Source: an uncultured Collinsella sp. (GTDB taxonomy: Bacteria; Actinomycetota; Coriobacteriia; Coriobacteriales; Coriobacteriaceae). Taken from it: DNA of 8,078 nt. The first letter of the stretch is position 1, and every line of letters begins with the position of its first letter. This document shows, piece after piece, positions 5,191 to 8,078 of the stretch. A program made the position numbers and the translations under genes. The stretch is taken from positions 1 through 8,078 of the forward strand of contig CABUTP010000061.1 in assembly GCA_902494545.1 (NCBI GenBank), given 5' to 3'. A model generated the notes under the pieces. It was given only the letters and a program-made list of their open reading frames with translations. It was not told where the DNA came from and ran no database searches.

Positions 5191-6009
5191 CTAGCCGATA
5201 GCGTTTTTGAGTTCCGCGCGGCGCTTTTTCATGCCCATCATGACGGCATTGCGCAGCTCGGGCATGCGCGCGGTATCCATCTGTGGAACGCCATCAAGCT
5301 TATAGGGAATCCCCAGCTGCTCATACTTGACGACACCCATCGTGTGATACGGCAGCATTTCCAGGCCGACCACGTTATGCCACGGGGCAATCAGACGACC
5401 GAGTGCCTCGCACTCCTCAACCGTATCGGTAATGCCGGGCACCACCACGTGGCGGATAACGACCTTAATCTTGCGACGGGCAAGCTCATCACCAAACGCC
5501 AGAATGCGTGCGGGATCGCAACCGGTCAGCTTTTTATGCTCAACGGGATCGGCGTGTTTAATGTCGAGCAGCACCATATCGGTCTCGTTGAGTACGGCAT
5601 CGAACTTCTCGGGATGCGTGGGGTCGAACGCATAGCCGCAACTATCCAAGCAGGTATGCACGCGACCATCGGGGTTATTGTGCATGGCGCGGAACAGGTC
5701 GGCTAAAAACGCGGGCTGCAAGAGCGGCTCGCCGCCAGACACCGTAATACCACCGCTGCGGTAAAACTCATGGTTGCTCTGGAACTCGTCCATCAGGTGC
5801 TCAACGGTCACCATAGTGCCGCCGTTAACCGACCAGGTATCGGGGTTGTGGCAATACGCACAGCGCATGGGGCAGCCCTGAACAAACACCACAAAGCGGA
5901 TGCCGGGTCCATCGACCGTTCCCATCGTCTCAATCGAATGCACGCGGCCCAGGGCAAACGCGGAGTCCTCAGGACGAGCGTCCACACCCTCGAGCGTCAT
6001 CTCAGCCAT
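5191..6009 (-). CDS. pflA: Pyruvate formate-lyase-activating enzyme (radical SAM)
   Basis: This radical SAM enzyme abstracts hydrogen from a glycine of pyruvate formate-lyase, making it active for anaerobic cleavage of pyruvate to formate and acetyl-CoA. From the chosen ATG (6009) it has 272 aa. E. coli PflA has about 246, and the excess is a short N-terminal lead and a longer C-terminus. Motifs are GRVHSIETMGTVDGPGIRF (21-39), the 4Fe-4S triad C46-C50-C53 (CxxxCxxC in GCPMRCAYC), the SAM-binding GGEP (92-95), HTCLDSCG (118-125) and VVVPG (188-192). The close match to the PflA signature favours PFL over other glycyl-radical enzymes. The frame is open to an ATG at 6030 with no ribosome site, while 6009 has a weak AAGG eight bases upstream. 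No pflB is in the window. Confidence 0.92.
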   Translation of the reverse strand: MAEMTLEGVDARPEDSAFALGRVHSIETMGTVDGPGIRFVVFVQGCPMRCAYCHNPDTWSVNGGTMVTVEHLMDEFQSNHEFYRSGGITVSGGEPLLQPAFLADLFRAMHNNPDGRVHTCLDSCGYAFDPTHPEKFDAVLNETDMVLLDIKHADPVEHKKLTGCDPARILAFGDELARRKIKVVIRHVVVPGITDTVEECEALGRLIAPWHNVVGLEMLPYHTMGVVKYEQLGIPYKLDGVPQMDTARMPELRNAVMMGMKKRRAELKNAIG

Positions 6010-6058
6010 TCCCGCTACCTTGCCTCTCATTGGTTTTAGCTACATAAATGCCAGAGTC

Positions 6059-6064
6059 ATTCTA
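6059..6064 (-). promoter_or_regulatory. Candidate -10 box upstream of pflA
   Basis: TAGAAT on the - strand matches five of six consensus bases and would start a transcript about 43 bases before the pflA ATG. No good -35 is seen at normal spacing, so this is weak. I see no terminator with a T-tract after the DegV gene in 6010-6194. Confidence 0.25.
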
Positions 6065-6194
6065 GCCTATATGCTTGATGGCGAAACGGTTTAGCGGTCA
6101 ATTGGATTGTCCTATTTGGCCCCATGCAAAAGCAGCAGGAAGTTGTCGCAACCCGCCCGCCGCCGAGGCAATAGAAATCGATAGACGCCAGGCG

Positions 6195-7049
6195 TTACGC
6201 CTTGAGCGTGAGCACCGCGCCAAAGGCGGTCGGGCCGCAATGGCTCGAGATGACGCCGCCGACCTGAGTCCAGGTAACGTCCTTAAAGCCCAGGTCGTGC
6301 GCATAGACTTCCATGTCGTCGCGCAGCTCCTGGGAAAGGCCTACCGAATACGCCAGGCCAATGTGCGAGTAGTCAATCTCGCCCTTCGCAACCATGTGGT
6401 CGATAAAGGCGCGGGCGCACTTGAGCATAGAGCCGCGGAACTTCTTGGTTGCCACGAACTTACCGCCCGTTACCTCAATGCAGGGCTTAATCTTGAGCAG
6501 GTGGGCGCCAAGGAATGCCACGTTGGACAGACGACCGCCCGCCTTAAGGAAGGCTAGGTCGGTAGGAACAAAGCCCAGCAGCACACGGTCCATGACGGAA
6601 TTCGTAAAAGCAAAGATCTCGTCGACGGTGGCATCGGGGTGAGCCTCGATGTATTTGGCGGTCTCGACGACAACGAGCGACTGGCCCACCGAGACAAAGC
6701 GCGTGTCCATGGAGTAGACGTAGTCGCGACCCTTGGCGGCGATCTTCGATGATTGATGCGAGCAGGTCGTGGCCTCGGAGTACGCAAGATGCAGAATGGT
6801 CGCATCGGGCTGCTCGGCATGCATACGGTCATATACGTGCGCAAAATCCGCAGGCGCACAGCCACTGGTCTTGGGCATTACGCCAAACTCGTTGCAGCGT
6901 GAATAAATCTCGAGCGGATCGATCGAACCGTCCTCGACGGTCTCGTCACCAATCGTGACATGCATGGGCACGCGCACGATGCCGTAGCGTTCGCAAAGCT
7001 CCGGCGTCACATCCGACCCAGACTCAACCACGATTACGTACTTGCCCAT
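6195..7049 (-). CDS. DegV family fatty-acid-binding protein
   Basis: This is a cytoplasmic DegV-family (FakB-like) protein that binds a single fatty acid. In Firmicutes such proteins present the fatty acid to the kinase FakA for phosphorylation. It has 284 aa, normal for the family. Visible hallmarks are ESGSDVTPE (9-17), KTSGCAPADF (60-69, the fatty-acid-carboxylate Thr-Ser pair), HLAYSEATTCSHQS (87-100), the strongly conserved GGRLS (171-175), LKIKPCIEVTGGK (185-197) and the C-terminal VGGVISSHCGPTAFG (263-277). The Cys/Ser-rich variants where most members have Ser/Thr/Gly are a little unusual. The ATG at 7049 starts the conserved MGKYVIVVESGSD. The open frame up to 7160 adds an unrelated N-terminus and is rejected. 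No strong ribosome site is visible. No fakA is in the window, so the fatty-acid role is inferred from the family. Confidence 0.9.
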   Translation of the reverse strand: MGKYVIVVESGSDVTPELCERYGIVRVPMHVTIGDETVEDGSIDPLEIYSRCNEFGVMPKTSGCAPADFAHVYDRMHAEQPDATILHLAYSEATTCSHQSSKIAAKGRDYVYSMDTRFVSVGQSLVVVETAKYIEAHPDATVDEIFAFTNSVMDRVLLGFVPTDLAFLKAGGRLSNVAFLGAHLLKIKPCIEVTGGKFVATKKFRGSMLKCARAFIDHMVAKGEIDYSHIGLAYSVGLSQELRDDMEVYAHDLGFKDVTWTQVGGVISSHCGPTAFGAVLTLKA

Positions 7050-7105
7050 TATTATCACGACCCATCTCAACATTGGCTTTTCAATACATGGCACGGACCG
7101 CCGCA

Positions 7106-7119
7106 CTGTTGCACAACAG
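7106..7119. other. Inverted repeat CTGTTG-CA-CAACAG upstream of degV
   Basis: A perfect 6-bp inverted repeat with a 2-bp centre lies 57 bp before the DegV start. The centre is too short for a normal RNA loop, so a dimeric protein-binding site is the more natural reading. No regulator is known for it. Confidence 0.4.
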
Positions 7120-7134
7120 CGTCCAAGCGCCAAA

Positions 7135-7173
7135 GAGACGCCGCCCCTTGCACACAACAAAGGACAGCGTCTC
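7135..7173 (-). other. Leader hairpin upstream of degV
   Basis: GAGACGC (7135-7141) pairs perfectly with GCGTCTC (7167-7173) around a 25-base loop, which also shows weak internal pairing. It lies in the 276-bp gap between the GH32 gene and the DegV gene. A possible -10 box, TAGAAT on the - strand at 7200-7205, has no matching -35. If used, it would place this hairpin in a leader of about 145 bases. It does not match any riboswitch class I recognise. Confidence 0.3.
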
Positions 7174-7298
7174 CCTGGAAAACTCCGTGCTTATCTAGGA
7201 TTCTACACGGTTTATTAAGGAGGGTTACTTATTCCGCAAACGGTCGTTATATGCGGTAAGCGGTAGTTGGCCGCGACAACTGCGACACATTCCGTCCA

Positions 7299-7324
7299 GT
7301 AAATCCAATCGTGCTCCACGCACG
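7299..7324 (-). terminator. Weak terminator-like hairpin after the GH32 gene
   Basis: Directly after the TAA, the - strand carries CGTGC (7320-7324) pairing with GCACG (7310-7314) around GTGGA, followed by ATTGGATTTAC. The stem is short and the T-tract poor, so efficiency is doubtful. Confidence 0.35.
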
Positions 7325-7325
7325 G

Positions 7326-8078
7326 TTAATGCACGAGGCGGTAGAAATTCATCGATGCCGCACCCTCGGCGTGCAGCTCCATCGCCGGAACCGCCGGCGA
7401 ATAGGTACGGCTCGTAAGTGCCGCCTCGCCGCCATTTGCAAAAATCTCGACCATCGTAGTGTCCGAAAGCACGCGCAGGTCGCGAAGCTCGCTGAGCTCG
7501 ATCGACCTCTGGTCGCGCCCATAGCCTTCGTCACCCATGTCGAGGGTAAGCATCCCGTCTGCATAGCACACAAAGACACCCTTGCGGATTTCGAGCTCGA
7601 CCATCTTGGCGCCCTCACAGGAAACCACAAGATCAAACAGGCGGCCCGGCTCCTCAACGGTTTCACCGCCTGTCGCGCGAACGCAGTCGCCGCGCATCCT
7701 CTCAATCTCGTGCGCCGGTTGCTGGCAGAGCTTGCCATCGCGCATGCTCAGCTCTCGCGGCACCGTCAACGCGCACTGCCACCCGCGCGCCACCGTCGGG
7801 TTTTCCGCCGTCGCATCGGGGCAACCCGACCATCCGATCATCAAACGCCGGCCTGCAGTATCCTCAAAGGACTGCGGAGCATAGAAATCAAAACCGGCAT
7901 CGACCATCGGGGGCATGCCCTGCCCGACGATTTTAAAGCTCGGCGCCTCCCAATCGGCCTCGATGGGGAACCACACGCACTGATGCGGATTGCGGTAACG
8001 CCAACCATCGGCAGGCACACCCTGCGGACAGCAAACGAGAATAAGCTCGCCATCGAGCTCAAACAGATCGGGGCACTC
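7326..8078 (-). CDS. Glycoside hydrolase family 32 (sucrose-6-phosphate hydrolase / fructosidase), C-terminal part
   Basis: GH32 enzymes cleave sucrose, sucrose-6-phosphate or fructans with a retaining mechanism. The frame is open to the window edge, so the gene starts outside. 250 residues are visible, about half of a 450-500 aa enzyme. The first visible residues, ECPDLFELDG, are the conserved EC(P)D box whose Glu is the acid/base catalyst, so the window edge falls exactly at the catalytic residue. Further motifs are DFYAPQSF (64-71), LMIGWSG (79-85) and the PT..RGWQCALTVPREL block (94-110). The C-terminal beta-sandwich module ends in VEIFANGGEAALTSR (210-224) and FYRLVH. The propeller blade with the nucleophile Asp (NDPNG) is outside. 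A sacA/scrB-type role is likely, but the substrate cannot be fixed from this part. A GTG at 8018 is internal, not a start. Confidence 0.93.
   Translation of the reverse strand, partial: ECPDLFELDGELILVCCPQGVPADGWRYRNPHQCVWFPIEADWEAPSFKIVGQGMPPMVDAGFDFYAPQSFEDTAGRRLMIGWSGCPDATAENPTVARGWQCALTVPRELSMRDGKLCQQPAHEIERMRGDCVRATGGETVEEPGRLFDLVVSCEGAKMVELEIRKGVFVCYADGMLTLDMGDEGYGRDQRSIELSELRDLRVLSDTTMVEIFANGGEAALTSRTYSPAVPAMELHAEGAASMNFYRLVH

Noticed and set aside
5101..5706. 201-aa open frame on the + strand
   Set aside because: Antisense to pflA and starting inside the palindromic region. No domain is recognisable.
7050..7160. 37-residue N-terminal extension of the DegV protein
   Set aside because: The conserved family N-terminus begins at the ATG at 7049. 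The extension is Cys/Arg-rich and lacks a ribosome site.
7217..7224. AAGGAGGG, a strong Shine-Dalgarno match on the + strand
   Set aside because: No start codon follows at usable distance. The first ATG, near 7250, stops after two codons.
1..8078. CRISPR array, tRNA, rRNA, phage or transposase genes
   Set aside because: I saw no regularly spaced direct repeats, no tRNA/rRNA-like sequence and no integrase, transposase or phage-protein motifs on either strand.

Overview
The window looks like a chromosomal segment of a high-GC anaerobic actinobacterium. I would guess a gut Coriobacteriia member of the Collinsella type. The guess rests on the GC-rich codon use, the thrC-thrB order, a pyruvate formate-lyase activase, and several intergenic palindromes of a kind I associate with that group. 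It is inferred from memory and no database was searched.

Layout: the left part (1-2055) is on the + strand and holds the 3' part of threonine synthase (thrC) and a complete homoserine kinase (thrB), the last two steps of threonine synthesis. They are separated by a GC-rich terminator-like hairpin and a 112-bp palindromic element. A second, larger palindromic element (2079-2199) fills the convergent gap between thrB and engB. From 2309 to the right edge every gene is on the - strand. Read in transcription order from the right these are: the C-terminal part of a GH32 sucrose/fructan hydrolase, a DegV fatty-acid-binding protein, a pyruvate formate-lyase activating enzyme (pflA), a membrane-anchored beta-lactamase-fold serine hydrolase, a methylthioadenosine/S-adenosylhomocysteine nucleosidase (mtnN) and the ribosome-assembly GTPase EngB. 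Only mtnN and engB (38 bp apart) look like a tight operon. The others are separated by gaps of about 80-315 bp.

The gene set is mostly housekeeping: threonine synthesis, ribosome assembly, SAM by-product recycling, anaerobic pyruvate cleavage, fatty-acid handling and sugar hydrolysis. I see no phage, insertion-sequence transposase, CRISPR array, tRNA or rRNA. The unusual content is intergenic. There are four separate palindromic elements (1049-1160, 2079-2199, 5035-5101, 5132-5174) with perfect or near-perfect arms of 14-27 bp. They look like dispersed REP/MITE-type elements rather than simple terminators, and they are the best candidates for something under-described here. The GH32 and thrC genes are cut by the window edges.
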